Below, piece by piece: positions 1-8,714 of a stretch of 26,662 bases of DNA (the first letter of the stretch is position 1; each line of letters begins with the position of its first letter). A program made the position numbers and the translations under genes. The stretch is from an uncultured Pedobacter sp. (GTDB taxonomy: Bacteria > Bacteroidota > Bacteroidia > Sphingobacteriales > Sphingobacteriaceae). The DNA lies in the NCBI RefSeq assembly GCF_946479715.1, contig NZ_CAMLHF010000058.1:1-26662 (forward strand), given 5' to 3'. Below the pieces are notes generated by a model. The model was not told where the DNA came from, did not search any database, and saw nothing but the letters and a program-made list of their open reading frames with translations.

Positions 1-1
1 A

Positions 2-619
2 GAGCGAGATCTGGAAGTAGAGGAAAAAGACTATAAGACCCTTACTTCGACCGTACTAATGATAGACATATCACATTCTATGATTCTATATGGCGAAGAC
101 AGGATAACACCTGCCAAAAAAGTAGCCATGGCGCTTGCAGAGCTCATCAAAACCAGATATCCTAAAGACACCCTGGATATTGTTGTGTTTGGCAACGATG
201 CATGGCCTATATCAATTAAGGATTTGCCATATTTACAAGTAGGTCCTTACCATACAAATACTTTTGCCGGATTGGAATTAGCGACCGATTTACTACGCCG
301 CCGTAAAACCCATAACAAACAGATTTTCATGATTACTGATGGTAAGCCAACTTGCTTAAAGGAGAACGGCAGATATTACAAGAACAGTATGGGTCTTGAT
401 AGAAAGGTAGTTAATAAAACCTTAAATATGGCGGCTCAATGCAAACGACTTAATATCCCAATTACTACCTTTATGATAGCCCAGGATCCTTACCTGCAAC
501 AGTTTGTACGGGAATTTACAAAGATCAACGGAGGAAGAGCATTCTATAGTTCCTTAACTGGCCTTGGAGAATACATATTTGAAGATTATATAAAGAACAG
601 ACGGAAAACAGTCAGATAA
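2..619 (+). CDS. VWA domain protein, 5' end outside the window
   Basis: The reading frame is already open at the left edge, so the 5' part of this gene lies outside the window. An internal ATG at 59 is unlikely to be the start, because it falls inside the first strand of the domain. The visible part is a von Willebrand A domain with an intact metal-ion-dependent adhesion site. DISHS supplies the DxSxS motif just after the internal ATG, a Thr follows in the HTNTF segment, and an Asp in the MITDGKP segment. The fold then runs to the C-terminus with no added domain. VWA proteins encoded next to MoxR/ChlI-type ATPases usually act as their partner, coupling ATP hydrolysis to remodelling of a client or insertion of metal. 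The next gene, 31 bp downstream, is such an ATPase, so a two-component chaperone is inferred. The client is unknown. Confidence 0.9.
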   Translation, partial: ERDLEVEEKDYKTLTSTVLMIDISHSMILYGEDRITPAKKVAMALAELIKTRYPKDTLDIVVFGNDAWPISIKDLPYLQVGPYHTNTFAGLELATDLLRRRKTHNKQIFMITDGKPTCLKENGRYYKNSMGLDRKVVNKTLNMAAQCKRLNIPITTFMIAQDPYLQQFVREFTKINGGRAFYSSLTGLGEYIFEDYIKNRRKTVR

Positions 620-650
620 GTTCTACGCGCTCAATTCGAAAAGATAAAAC

Positions 651-2153
651 ATGGATTACAACAACATAAAAACACTTGGCCAATTAAAGGCCTCAACCTA
701 TAAATCATTATCTGTAAAAGACGAGCTTCGTAAGAACCTGATCGTTCAGCTTAAAAATAAGGACGTTGGGTTTGAAGGTATTTTAGGCTATGATGAGACC
801 GTGATTCCTGAATTACAAACAGCTATTCTGTCGCGACACAATATTTTATTATTGGGTTTACGGGGTCAGGCAAAAACACGTATTGCCAGGCTAATGGTAA
901 ATCTCTTAGATGAGTATATTCCATACGTAAGCGGAAGTGAGATTTTTGATGATCCATTGAACCCTATTTCATGGTATGCAAAACACGAAATATTAATTCA
1001 TGGCGACAACACTCCAGTTAGCTGGCAGCACCGTAGCGAAAGGTATACTGAAAAACTGGCTACACCTGATGTAACAGTAGCCGATTTGATCGGTGATGTT
1101 GATCCAATTAAAGCTGCTACCTTAAAATTAACGTACAACGACGAACGGGTAATTCACTTTGGCTTAATCCCCAGAGCGCACAGGAGCATCTTTGTAATTA
1201 ATGAGCTGCCCGATTTACAAGCACGCATACAGGTGGCATTATTTAATATGTTGCAGGAAAAAGACATTCAGATAAGAGGTTTCAAATTACGCTTGCCATT
1301 AGATGTACAGTTTGTTTTTACTGCAAACCCAGAAGATTATACCAATAGAGGCTCTATTGTGACGCCGCTGAAAGACCGCATAGAAAGTCAAATCTTAACC
1401 CACTATCCTAAAACCATAGACATCTCCAGAAAGATAACCTTCCAGGAGGCAAAAACAACAGAAGAGCAGAAAGCAAATATTGAGGTAGATGGCCTGGTGA
1501 AAGATCTGATAGAACAGGTTGCGTTTGAGGCCAGAAAAAGTGAGTTTATTGATCAAAAGTCAGGAGTTTCGGCAAGGTTAACCATTACCGCTTATGAAAA
1601 TCTCATTAGTACTGCAGAACGAAGAATGTTGATTAATGGAGAGAAAAGCACTTCTATAAGACTTTCGGACCTTGTAGGTATTATTCCAGCCGTAACCGGC
1701 AAAATCGAATTGGTTTACGAAGGTGAATTAGAAGGGCCTGCCAAGGTTGCCAATACACTCATCGGCAAAGCAATTAAAAGCTTATTTGCTCGTTATTTCC
1801 CTGATCCGGAAAGAGCTAAAAAAAGTAAAACAGCTAACCCATACACTGATATAACCGAATGGTTCACAGAGGGAAACACACTAGATATAGCCGACTCCCT
1901 TACACAAGTAAAGTACGAAAAGCAACTTAGGGAGGTTAACGGTCTATACGATCTTGTTAAAAAATTCCATCCTAAACTAAGCGAAAACCAAACCCTATTA
2001 CTAATGGAGTTTGTATTGCATGGTTTGGCTGAATATTCACAGTTAAACAAAAAATATCTTGAAGGGGGATTTGGATTCTCAGATATGTTTGAAAGCTTAT
2101 TTAACACAGAACTTGGTGATGATGATGACGAGGACGATATTAATTTCAGGTAA
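651..2153 (+). CDS. MoxR/ChlI-like AAA+ ATPase
   Basis: This is a 500-residue AAA+ ATPase of the MoxR/magnesium-chelatase ChlI-like group. Walker A is GLRGQAKT at about residues 69-76. The Walker B region is FVINELPDL at about 181-189, where the usual Asp before the Glu is an Asn. Sensor 1 is in the TANPEDY stretch at about 224-230, followed by an arginine-rich PLKDR segment. The C-terminal 200 residues are a helical lid and extension ending in a very acidic tail (GDDDDEDD). Members are annotated as magnesium chelatase, but no other chlorophyll or cobalamin gene is visible here, so that role is not supported. The gene follows the VWA gene by 31 bp and precedes the phosphoesterase by 22 bp, which fits one transcript. 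The likely role is an ATP-driven chaperone working with the VWA protein on an unknown client. Confidence 0.9.
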   Translation: MDYNNIKTLGQLKASTYKSLSVKDELRKNLIVQLKNKDVGFEGILGYDETVIPELQTAILSRHNILLLGLRGQAKTRIARLMVNLLDEYIPYVSGSEIFDDPLNPISWYAKHEILIHGDNTPVSWQHRSERYTEKLATPDVTVADLIGDVDPIKAATLKLTYNDERVIHFGLIPRAHRSIFVINELPDLQARIQVALFNMLQEKDIQIRGFKLRLPLDVQFVFTANPEDYTNRGSIVTPLKDRIESQILTHYPKTIDISRKITFQEAKTTEEQKANIEVDGLVKDLIEQVAFEARKSEFIDQKSGVSARLTITAYENLISTAERRMLINGEKSTSIRLSDLVGIIPAVTGKIELVYEGELEGPAKVANTLIGKAIKSLFARYFPDPERAKKSKTANPYTDITEWFTEGNTLDIADSLTQVKYEKQLREVNGLYDLVKKFHPKLSENQTLLLMEFVLHGLAEYSQLNKKYLEGGFGFSDMFESLFNTELGDDDDEDDINFR

Positions 2154-2175
2154 TTTCATTAATAAAAACACTTAA

Positions 2176-3453
2176 ATGGGACGACTACCCGCACTTATAA
2201 TTTTATCTGTTTTACTTCTGGCTTTCGATTACTACTGTTATCGGGCAGTTTTATCCGTATTTAAAAAATGGAAGCCAACTACAAAAAAACTGTTCTCAAT
2301 AATTTGGTGGATGTACACAGGTATTCTTGTAATAGGTGTGTTTGCAGCGATTTATGTCCCATCTTACTTACCTTTATATTTAAGCCTGCGGTCTGTTATT
2401 CTTGTTGCATTCTTTTTAACCTTGGTCTGTAAAATAGTAATGCTGCCATTTCTATTGATTGATGACATAAGGAGATTAATTATTAAAATAAACAGGTCTT
2501 TTAAAAATAAAAACACATCCGTTTCGACTGAAAAAGAGCCTCAAACTATGGTTGGAGAACCTATCAGCAGATCATCGTTTATTATAAAAGCCGGGTTAAT
2601 CACAGCTGCTATCCCCTTGACATCTCTTACCTGGGGCATTTCCTCTGGCGCCTATGATTATAAGATAAAAAGGAGGACTTTAGTGCTCCCGAACCTCCCA
2701 AAGGCTTTTGAAGGAATCAGATTTGGTCAGATCTCAGATATCCACTCCGGAAGTTTTTATAATAAGAAAGCGGTACAGGGCGGTGTAGATATGCTCCTGG
2801 CAGAAAAACCTGACTTTATCTTTTTCACAGGAGATCTTGTTAATGATATGGCCACTGAGATGCGCGACTATCAGGATCTGTTCAGTAAAGTTAAAGCGCC
2901 TCTTGGAGTGTATTCCGTACTCGGAAATCATGACTATGGCGATTATCATTTTGGTGGCGCACCATCAGCTGCTAAAGCTAGGAATCTGCAGGACGTAATT
3001 AAAACCCATAAAGTAATGGGTTGGGATTTACTGATGAATGAGCACCGACGCTTAAAGATAGATGGCGAGGAGATTGGGATATTAGGGATTGAGAATTGGG
3101 GAATGGGCCGTTTTCCAAAGTACGGTCGGATGGACCTGGCAACTAAAGACACGGATGATCTGCCTGTAAAGCTATTACTATCCCACGATCCATCGCATTG
3201 GAGGCAAGAGGTTTTGAAAAAGTATCCACAAATAGATGCCATGTTTAGTGGCCATACTCATGGCATGCAGTTTGGCGTAAGAACTGAACATTATCAATGG
3301 AGTCCTATTCAATACATATACAAAGAATGGGCTGGTCTTTACAAAGAACAAAATCAACAGCTTTATGTGAATGTTGGTTATGGTTTTCTAGGTTATCCGG
3401 GAAGGGTTGGAATTTTACCGGAAATAACGATATTTGAATTGAAGCGGGCCTAA
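2176..3453 (+). CDS. membrane-anchored metallophosphoesterase
   Basis: This 425-residue protein has a membrane N-terminus and a calcineurin-like metallophosphoesterase domain. Hydrophobic segments lie at about residues 5-24, 42-62 and 70-96, with a fourth at about 137-155 immediately before the catalytic domain. All dimetal motifs are present: SDIH (187-190), GDLVND (219-224), GNHD (250-253), SHDP (336-339) and GHTHG (359-363). This arrangement matches the YkuE-like COG1408 group, whose members hydrolyse phosphoester or pyrophosphate bonds, often in lipid or cell-envelope metabolism. The substrate cannot be told from sequence. The SRSSF segment before the fourth hydrophobic stretch resembles a weak twin-arginine-like anchor but lacks an RR pair. 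The gene sits 22 bp after the ATPase and 24 bp before the UbiA-like gene. A shared job in envelope lipid metabolism is possible but inferred only from position. Confidence 0.92.
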   Translation: MGRLPALIILSVLLLAFDYYCYRAVLSVFKKWKPTTKKLFSIIWWMYTGILVIGVFAAIYVPSYLPLYLSLRSVILVAFFLTLVCKIVMLPFLLIDDIRRLIIKINRSFKNKNTSVSTEKEPQTMVGEPISRSSFIIKAGLITAAIPLTSLTWGISSGAYDYKIKRRTLVLPNLPKAFEGIRFGQISDIHSGSFYNKKAVQGGVDMLLAEKPDFIFFTGDLVNDMATEMRDYQDLFSKVKAPLGVYSVLGNHDYGDYHFGGAPSAAKARNLQDVIKTHKVMGWDLLMNEHRRLKIDGEEIGILGIENWGMGRFPKYGRMDLATKDTDDLPVKLLLSHDPSHWRQEVLKKYPQIDAMFSGHTHGMQFGVRTEHYQWSPIQYIYKEWAGLYKEQNQQLYVNVGYGFLGYPGRVGILPEITIFELKRA

Positions 3454-3477
3454 TTAAATTAAACCGCTTCTCTGCAA

Positions 3478-4365
3478 ATGATTAAAAGAATACTTCTTTC
3501 TATTCTTGATTTCCTGCTATTCAGCAACCTGTTTATAGGTATTTGTGCCGTTGCCCAGGGTTTGGTAACCTATCACCTTTTACATGTCCCCGCAGATAAG
3601 TATATATTAGCATTCCTATTCTTTGCTACTGTAGGTCTTTACAACTTTAGCATGCTATTAGCCAAACCTAAAGACCCGGGAAATTCGCCATATATTAGAG
3701 TTAGATGGATATTTTCACATCATCGCTTAATCATTTCAATTACACTGATTTGTATTTTGTGTTTAATTCCACTCGGTTTATGGTACTTAAGCTTCGAATC
3801 TAAACTACTGATGGTTTTTACCGGATTAATGGCTGTTGGCTACAATGTTCCTTTCCTAACCCTAAATAAGCAGCAAATCGGTTTAAGAAATATCCCGGGA
3901 ATTAAGCTATTTCTGATCGCTCTTGTTTGGTCTATAAGCAGTGTATTACTACCAATAGTTGAACTCGAACGCAGCTATCAGATCAATATCTCCTCGGCCG
4001 AAACCCTTTTACTTGTAGCCAAACGCTTTTTATTTATTGCGGCGATTACTGTTCCATTTGACATCAGAGATTTGTTTCAAGATAAGCTGTATGCCCTTAA
4101 AACAATCCCTGTAATGCTTGGAGAAAAAAAAGCGTATATCTTCTGTCAATTTGTACTTGGCCTCTATGTCCTGATGTTAATTCTATTCAGACAGGCGACA
4201 ATTGGAGACATCCTTGCCCTTACCTTAACAATTATCTTAACGGGGTGGCTGATCTTTAAATCCAATATCAAAAAGAATGAATACTACTATTTCTTCTATC
4301 TTGATGGAACCATGCTTCTGCAATACCTTGCATTACTACTGGTTACTTGGGTTACACAGTTATAA
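3478..4365 (+). CDS. UbiA-like integral membrane protein, degenerate first motif
   Basis: This 295-residue protein has about eight or nine hydrophobic segments and resembles the UbiA prenyltransferase superfamily. The second Asp-rich motif is well kept: FDIRDLFQDK at about residues 194-203, followed by KTIPVMLGEKKA, the usual sequence after that motif. The first motif should read approximately NDxxDxxxD in the loop after the second helix, but the aligned stretch at about 55-66 reads YNFSMLLAKPKD and keeps only an Asn and a distant Asp. Loss of the first Mg-diphosphate site would impair ordinary prenyl transfer, so the protein may use another chemistry or only bind lipid. It ends the plus-strand run and is convergent with the response regulator gene, 8 bp away. 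The family assignment is moderately sure and the substrate unknown. Confidence 0.72.
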   Translation: MIKRILLSILDFLLFSNLFIGICAVAQGLVTYHLLHVPADKYILAFLFFATVGLYNFSMLLAKPKDPGNSPYIRVRWIFSHHRLIISITLICILCLIPLGLWYLSFESKLLMVFTGLMAVGYNVPFLTLNKQQIGLRNIPGIKLFLIALVWSISSVLLPIVELERSYQINISSAETLLLVAKRFLFIAAITVPFDIRDLFQDKLYALKTIPVMLGEKKAYIFCQFVLGLYVLMLILFRQATIGDILALTLTIILTGWLIFKSNIKKNEYYYFFYLDGTMLLQYLALLLVTWVTQL

Positions 4366-4373
4366 GAATTAAG

Positions 4374-5063
4374 TTAGGCTGGGTTAAAGCGATACCCAAC
4401 ACCTCTTACAGTTTGTAATAGCTGCGGATTATCAGGATTAAGCTCTATTTTTTTGCGTAAGCGCACAATGTGCATATCAAGCGTTCTGGTATTCACATCA
4501 GAATTATATCCCCAAACCACTAGCATAAGCTCATCTCGATTAATTACCTTATTAGGATTTCTTAAAAAGTAAAGTAAAATTCTGTTTTCAAGAATTGTAA
4601 GTTCTATCTTTTTCCCGTTTCTGAATAACGTATGTATATTAGGATGATGTTCCATATTTCCGAAACGATGGATCTCTGAACGATCATTATTAAGCAGATA
4701 TTTAACCTTACTATCTAGCATTGCAACCAGAACATCCATATTAAATGGTTTAGTTACATAATCTGAAACTCCAAAATTATAAGCATCTATCTTATCTACG
4801 TCCTGAGCTTTGGCCGTCATCATAATGATCAAATTTTCGAACCCCTGTTTTCGTACTTCTTCACAAACGTCGGCTCCCTGCTTACCAGGTAGCATCCAAT
4901 CTAAAAGAACAATATCTGGCTGCTCATCCATTATTGCTTTTTCGGCAGTTAAACCATCACCAACCTCTAAAACGTCATATCCTTCAGCTTTTAAACGATG
5001 CACAACAAGAAAGCGTAAATTCTCGTCATCTTCAACTATCAGTATTTTAATTCCCTTAGACAT
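4374..5063 (-). CDS. OmpR/PhoB-type response regulator
   Basis: This is a 229-residue response regulator. The receiver domain (about 1-120) has the acidic pair E11, D12, D13, the phosphoacceptor D55 in IVLLDWMLPG, T83 and K105 in VTKPF, so it looks fully competent for phosphorylation. The C-terminal winged-helix DNA-binding domain (about 132-229) carries the usual RTLDMHIVRLRKKI recognition helix region and ends with the TVRGVGYRF wing. It resembles the Bacteroidota RprY-like regulators. It lies 43 bp downstream of the sensor kinase gene on the same strand, so kinase and regulator form a cognate pair. A TAnnTTTG box (TACGTTTG) at 5091-5098 in the kinase-regulator gap may give it an extra promoter. 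Targets are unknown; the dyad upstream of the operon is one candidate. Confidence 0.95.
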   Translation of the reverse strand: MSKGIKILIVEDDENLRFLVVHRLKAEGYDVLEVGDGLTAEKAIMDEQPDIVLLDWMLPGKQGADVCEEVRKQGFENLIIMMTAKAQDVDKIDAYNFGVSDYVTKPFNMDVLVAMLDSKVKYLLNNDRSEIHRFGNMEHHPNIHTLFRNGKKIELTILENRILLYFLRNPNKVINRDELMLVVWGYNSDVNTRTLDMHIVRLRKKIELNPDNPQLLQTVRGVGYRFNPA

Positions 5064-5090
5064 ATTTTTTTATTTATTTCAATATAAATG

Positions 5091-5098
5091 CAAACGTA
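5091..5098 (-). promoter_or_regulatory. candidate Bacteroidota -7 box for the response regulator
   Basis: On the minus strand this reads TACGTTTG, an exact match to the Bacteroidota -7 consensus TAnnTTTG. It sits 27 bases before the response regulator start, which would leave a leader of roughly 20 nt. No good -33 TTTG is seen at the expected distance, so this is a weak internal promoter candidate. Confidence 0.35.
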
Positions 5099-5106
5099 TA
5101 ATGGCA

Positions 5107-6774
5107 CTAGTCATTATATGGCAATACAATTTTAAACTCTGTTCCTTTATCAACTTTACTTTTTACTGTAATCTCGCCACTCATAAAGTTAACAAGTTCC
5201 TTACAGAAAGCCAAACCCAGACCAACGCTCCCGTTCTGGTTGTATTGGTTTTGTATGCGGAAAAACTTCTTAAATATATTATTAATTTCTGATGAAGGAA
5301 TTCCTATTCCCTGATCCGTAAATCGGAATACTACTCTTCCCTTAATAAGTCTGGCTGAAATATGAAGTCGTTTCCGCTCTAATGGCGAATACTTATAAGC
5401 GTTTTCTGCAAGGTTATCAAAAAGGCTTCCCAGTAATACCGGATCTGTAACGAAAGTTTTGAATCCGCTTACATCAAAGGTAAAGTCAAAATCCGGGTGT
5501 TTAAGTCGATGTGATTCAACCGTACTTTCGATAAAATCATTAATATTAATTTTCTCGGAGTTTAGCTGTATTGCCTTATTCTCAATTTGGGTAAAAGCAA
5601 GTAACTTATTCATTAAGCCATTCAGCTTATCGGCCTCTTCATCAAGAATTTTCCCATAAAGTTTTAATTCTCTTTCGGTTAAACTTGAAGCACTTTTAAT
5701 ATTGTTTCCTGCAATCTTAATTACACTTACCGGAGTTTTAAATTCATGGGTAAGGTTATTCATAAAATCGTATTGCAGTTTAAACATCTTCTGATTAATA
5801 TTTAGGTTTCTATAGATCAGAAACGCAACCAATACCAAAATGCTGTAAAACAGCAACACACCTAAAGCAATTGGAAGGAAATAACTGAGAATTTCTTTAT
5901 CAATGAAGGATTTAGAGGAGATAAAATAAAGCTTAAAATCTGAAAATGGCCCCGGCAAGGTTATCTCAGTAGTAACATATAATGAAGAGGTTTCAAGGGG
6001 ATCATATGTCAGTGGCTCAATTTTAATATATTGGTATAATAGCGGCCTTGAGTTAATGATCTTGATTTTATATGGATCCAATTGAAAAGAAAGCATATCC
6101 TGCTGATAAATCGGCTGTGGATTTAAAGATTTTCTCATCATTGTTTTGTACATTTTAAGATCCTCTATCCTGGGTATATTCAAATAGGTAATCTTGTTAG
6201 ACCGTACATTACTGAAGTTACTAAACAGCTCATCCTGGCTGGGTACACGCGTTGTATCCAAACTCTCGATATAAGAGACCAACTTTAATGCCAAGGCATT
6301 AAAATCGTCTCCTGCAATGAAATTACGGGTATTATCACTCGAGAAAAGCTTAACTGAATCCATTGGAACCAAACTTCCAAACTGATAAATACTTTTAGGG
6401 CCAAAAGAGAACTTCCCGATATTTAAACCATCGGTTACCGGGGTATTTTTAACTTCAGAATCATAAAATATTACCTTCGATACAAATGGGTACTCCAGCA
6501 ATACAGTGTCAACAAAGTTAGATGCAGTGGCCGAGTCCAGATAACCATTATAATAAGAAACCTCAGGCAGCTTTTTCTGAAAAAAATCATTGTACGGTCT
6601 AATACTTTGTTCGAGTACATTTACTTTCTCAGAAACAAATTGATTCTCGATATACTTTGTACTGAATCTGTAAGCTAATAAAAGCGATAACATAAACAGC
6701 ACCAACATCAAAATGATGAAAGTGAGTATTAATGGAAAATTCTTACGATAACCGCTTTTCTTCTCTGAAGACAT
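5107..6774 (-). CDS. membrane sensor histidine kinase
   Basis: This is a 555-residue histidine kinase with one hydrophobic segment at about 13-35, a long extracytoplasmic region at about 36-296, and a second membrane segment at about 298-321. The cytoplasmic part has a dimerisation/phosphoacceptor motif LTHEFKTPVS with H343. The ATPase domain has an N box (DNLAEN, 453-458), a G1 box (DQGIGI, 487-492) and a G2 box (GSVGLGL, 515-521). There is no HAMP, PAS or other recognisable cytoplasmic sensor, so the signal is probably read by the large periplasmic region, which I do not recognise. The gene starts 10 bp after the S9-family lipoprotein gene and precedes its response regulator by 43 bp. The three look co-transcribed, which makes the lipoprotein a candidate accessory sensor for this kinase. 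Confidence 0.95.
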   Translation of the reverse strand: MSSEKKSGYRKNFPLILTFIILMLVLFMLSLLLAYRFSTKYIENQFVSEKVNVLEQSIRPYNDFFQKKLPEVSYYNGYLDSATASNFVDTVLLEYPFVSKVIFYDSEVKNTPVTDGLNIGKFSFGPKSIYQFGSLVPMDSVKLFSSDNTRNFIAGDDFNALALKLVSYIESLDTTRVPSQDELFSNFSNVRSNKITYLNIPRIEDLKMYKTMMRKSLNPQPIYQQDMLSFQLDPYKIKIINSRPLLYQYIKIEPLTYDPLETSSLYVTTEITLPGPFSDFKLYFISSKSFIDKEILSYFLPIALGVLLFYSILVLVAFLIYRNLNINQKMFKLQYDFMNNLTHEFKTPVSVIKIAGNNIKSASSLTERELKLYGKILDEEADKLNGLMNKLLAFTQIENKAIQLNSEKININDFIESTVESHRLKHPDFDFTFDVSGFKTFVTDPVLLGSLFDNLAENAYKYSPLERKRLHISARLIKGRVVFRFTDQGIGIPSSEINNIFKKFFRIQNQYNQNGSVGLGLAFCKELVNFMSGEITVKSKVDKGTEFKIVLPYND

Positions 6775-6784
6775 GAGGTTGAAT

Positions 6785-8677
6785 TTACTTCTTTTTTAGG
6801 TTAACTTCTAAAAACGATTCAAGGGCAGTATATAGTTTTTGTCGCCCTTCATCATTTTTACTATAGAATGGATCACCATCATTTTCCAAATAAGTTACGC
6901 TTATATTTCTCTTTTGGAGATTTTTAACGAACTGTATGGTTTCACCAGCATTTATATTCGGATCCTTAGTGTTTTGAGCAATAAACAGAGGTTTCTCTAT
7001 CCTATCTACCTGAAACAAGGGAGAAGACTGGCGCATTCTATCTACATCGGTCAGTGGATTTCCAATAACCTCATAGTACATTTGTAATTTCGGTTTTAGA
7101 AATGGTGGTATTGATTTCAAATAAGTGAATAAATTAATGACCGCAGAATTTGAAGCACCACATGCATAGGTCTTATTCTCTGAGTATAAACCATTAAGTG
7201 CAATATACCCGCCAAAACCAGTTCCATATATTCCAATCCTTTTAGGATCGGCAATTTTTTTACCGATCAGCCACTTAACACCATCATTAATGTCATGTTG
7301 TATTTTACATCCCCACTCTTTAAAACCAGCAGCCATAAAAGCTTTACCATACCCCGTAGATCCTCTGTAATTGACCTGAAAAACAGCATACCCTCTATTT
7401 GCAAGAAACTGCACTTCTGGATTATAACCCCAGATATCTCTTGCCACTGGCCCATCGTGAGGCAATACCACAACAGGCAAATTCTCAGCTTTCACTTTTA
7501 AAGGTAATGTTAGATATCCCTCTATTTTCATTCCATCTCTTGATACATAGCTGATGGGTTTCATTTCGCACATTTCATCCTCATTAATGGCCGAATTGAA
7601 ATCGCTTAATTTTCGTATTTTTCCCGTTTCAGAAAAATAAAGGTAGTAGGACCCTGGATTGCGATCTGTAAACGTTCTTACTATAAAAACGGTCTCTGCC
7701 TTATCCCTATCTATTATCCTTGTTTCTGTTTTAGGGAGTAATTTATCCAGGTTATTATAAATTAATTTTACAGAATCATCCAGATAATGCTTCTCCTTTT
7801 TCCATGTTTCATAAACAACGAAAGACATTTTTTGCTTTTTTCGTGAGTACTGAGCATCAGTAATATTTATAGTCTCATCACCAAATAAAACCTTAATCTC
7901 TTTCCCGGTTTTACAATCGAGCTCAACAAGTGCCCCCTTATCGCGGTTTACATTAGAAATAGCATAAATAACGTTTAGCTTGTTTTTAGCAAAAGCTATT
8001 GGTCTTAATGTATTTTTAAAGTTATTGGTTACTATTGGCTTAAATGCATCGTTTTCACTTTCTCTGTATAACAATGTTTCATTTACACCATCACTGCTTG
8101 TTGCTAGTCGGAGTTTACCTTCAGAATCCGTGGTCCAGTCTGTAATATTTCCCGGGTTTTTTGCGGCCATTTGCATTTCCCCATTACGAACATTTAAACG
8201 GTAAACATCAAAAACTGTTGAGTCTCTTTTGTTAGACGACACCAGTAGGTATTTGTCGTCCATCAATTGATCATCAAGAACCTTTATTCTACTCTTTTCG
8301 TTATTTGTTAGCTGCCGTTCATTCTTACCATCCTTATTAATGATAAATATATCGGAGAGCCGTAGTGCAGGATCAGTTTCTTTATAATAAATGAGCTCAT
8401 CCTTGCTTACCCAGAAATAGAAGATAATGCTCTTTTCTTTCAATTGCGTTATCTTTTTCCCCTTGCCCGACTCAATATCCTCAACATATAAATTTTGATT
8501 CTTGCCCTCTAATTTCAGATATGACAAGTTCCTGGCATCTGGTGAAACCCTGTACCCTATCCTGTTTTGCGATTTAAAAAAATCGTCGATAGGCATAATT
8601 CTTACTCCCTCCTTTTGTGTACAGGCTAAAGCAAAAAGTGATAAGAAAAGAAAAAAATACTTTTTAAATATAACCAT
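6785..8677 (-). CDS. S9-family (prolyl oligopeptidase-like) lipoprotein, probable pseudopeptidase
   Basis: This 630-residue protein has a lipoprotein signal (hydrophobic run, then FALAC with Cys19). A propeller-like region runs from about 30 to 370, and an alpha/beta-hydrolase domain typical of S9 peptidases from about 375 to 630. Landmarks include PHDGP (406-410), the NYRGSTGYGK stretch and the domain's C-terminal strands. The nucleophile elbow, normally GxSxGG, reads GTGFGG at 485-490, so Gly487 replaces the Ser. The Asp position is kept in TKDPN (D572). The His expected in an EGHGF-like motif is Asp602 (DGDPF). With two of three catalytic residues missing, hydrolysis by the S9 mechanism is unlikely, and a binding or sensing role is inferred. 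It is the first gene of an apparent operon with a histidine kinase and response regulator. Confidence 0.88.
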   Translation of the reverse strand: MVIFKKYFFLFLSLFALACTQKEGVRIMPIDDFFKSQNRIGYRVSPDARNLSYLKLEGKNQNLYVEDIESGKGKKITQLKEKSIIFYFWVSKDELIYYKETDPALRLSDIFIINKDGKNERQLTNNEKSRIKVLDDQLMDDKYLLVSSNKRDSTVFDVYRLNVRNGEMQMAAKNPGNITDWTTDSEGKLRLATSSDGVNETLLYRESENDAFKPIVTNNFKNTLRPIAFAKNKLNVIYAISNVNRDKGALVELDCKTGKEIKVLFGDETINITDAQYSRKKQKMSFVVYETWKKEKHYLDDSVKLIYNNLDKLLPKTETRIIDRDKAETVFIVRTFTDRNPGSYYLYFSETGKIRKLSDFNSAINEDEMCEMKPISYVSRDGMKIEGYLTLPLKVKAENLPVVVLPHDGPVARDIWGYNPEVQFLANRGYAVFQVNYRGSTGYGKAFMAAGFKEWGCKIQHDINDGVKWLIGKKIADPKRIGIYGTGFGGYIALNGLYSENKTYACGASNSAVINLFTYLKSIPPFLKPKLQMYYEVIGNPLTDVDRMRQSSPLFQVDRIEKPLFIAQNTKDPNINAGETIQFVKNLQKRNISVTYLENDGDPFYSKNDEGRQKLYTALESFLEVNLKKK

Positions 8678-8693
8678 ACCATTTTTCTGCTTA

Positions 8694-8701
8694 CAAAGCT
8701 A
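8694..8701 (-). promoter_or_regulatory. candidate -7 box for the S9-kinase-regulator operon
   Basis: On the minus strand this reads TAGCTTTG, an exact match to the Bacteroidota -7 consensus TAnnTTTG. It ends 16 bases before the S9 gene start, leaving a leader of roughly 10 nt. The -33 region is poor (TGAT or TTTA in place of TTTG), which could mean that the promoter needs an activator. Confidence 0.4.
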
Positions 8702-8714
8702 CGGAACCCTGCCA

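Noticed and set aside
651..2153. A magnesium chelatase subunit for chlorophyll synthesis
   Set aside because: The ATPase resembles ChlI only in its AAA+ core; no ChlH, other tetrapyrrole gene or photosynthesis gene is present, and MoxR/VWA pairs are common chaperones.
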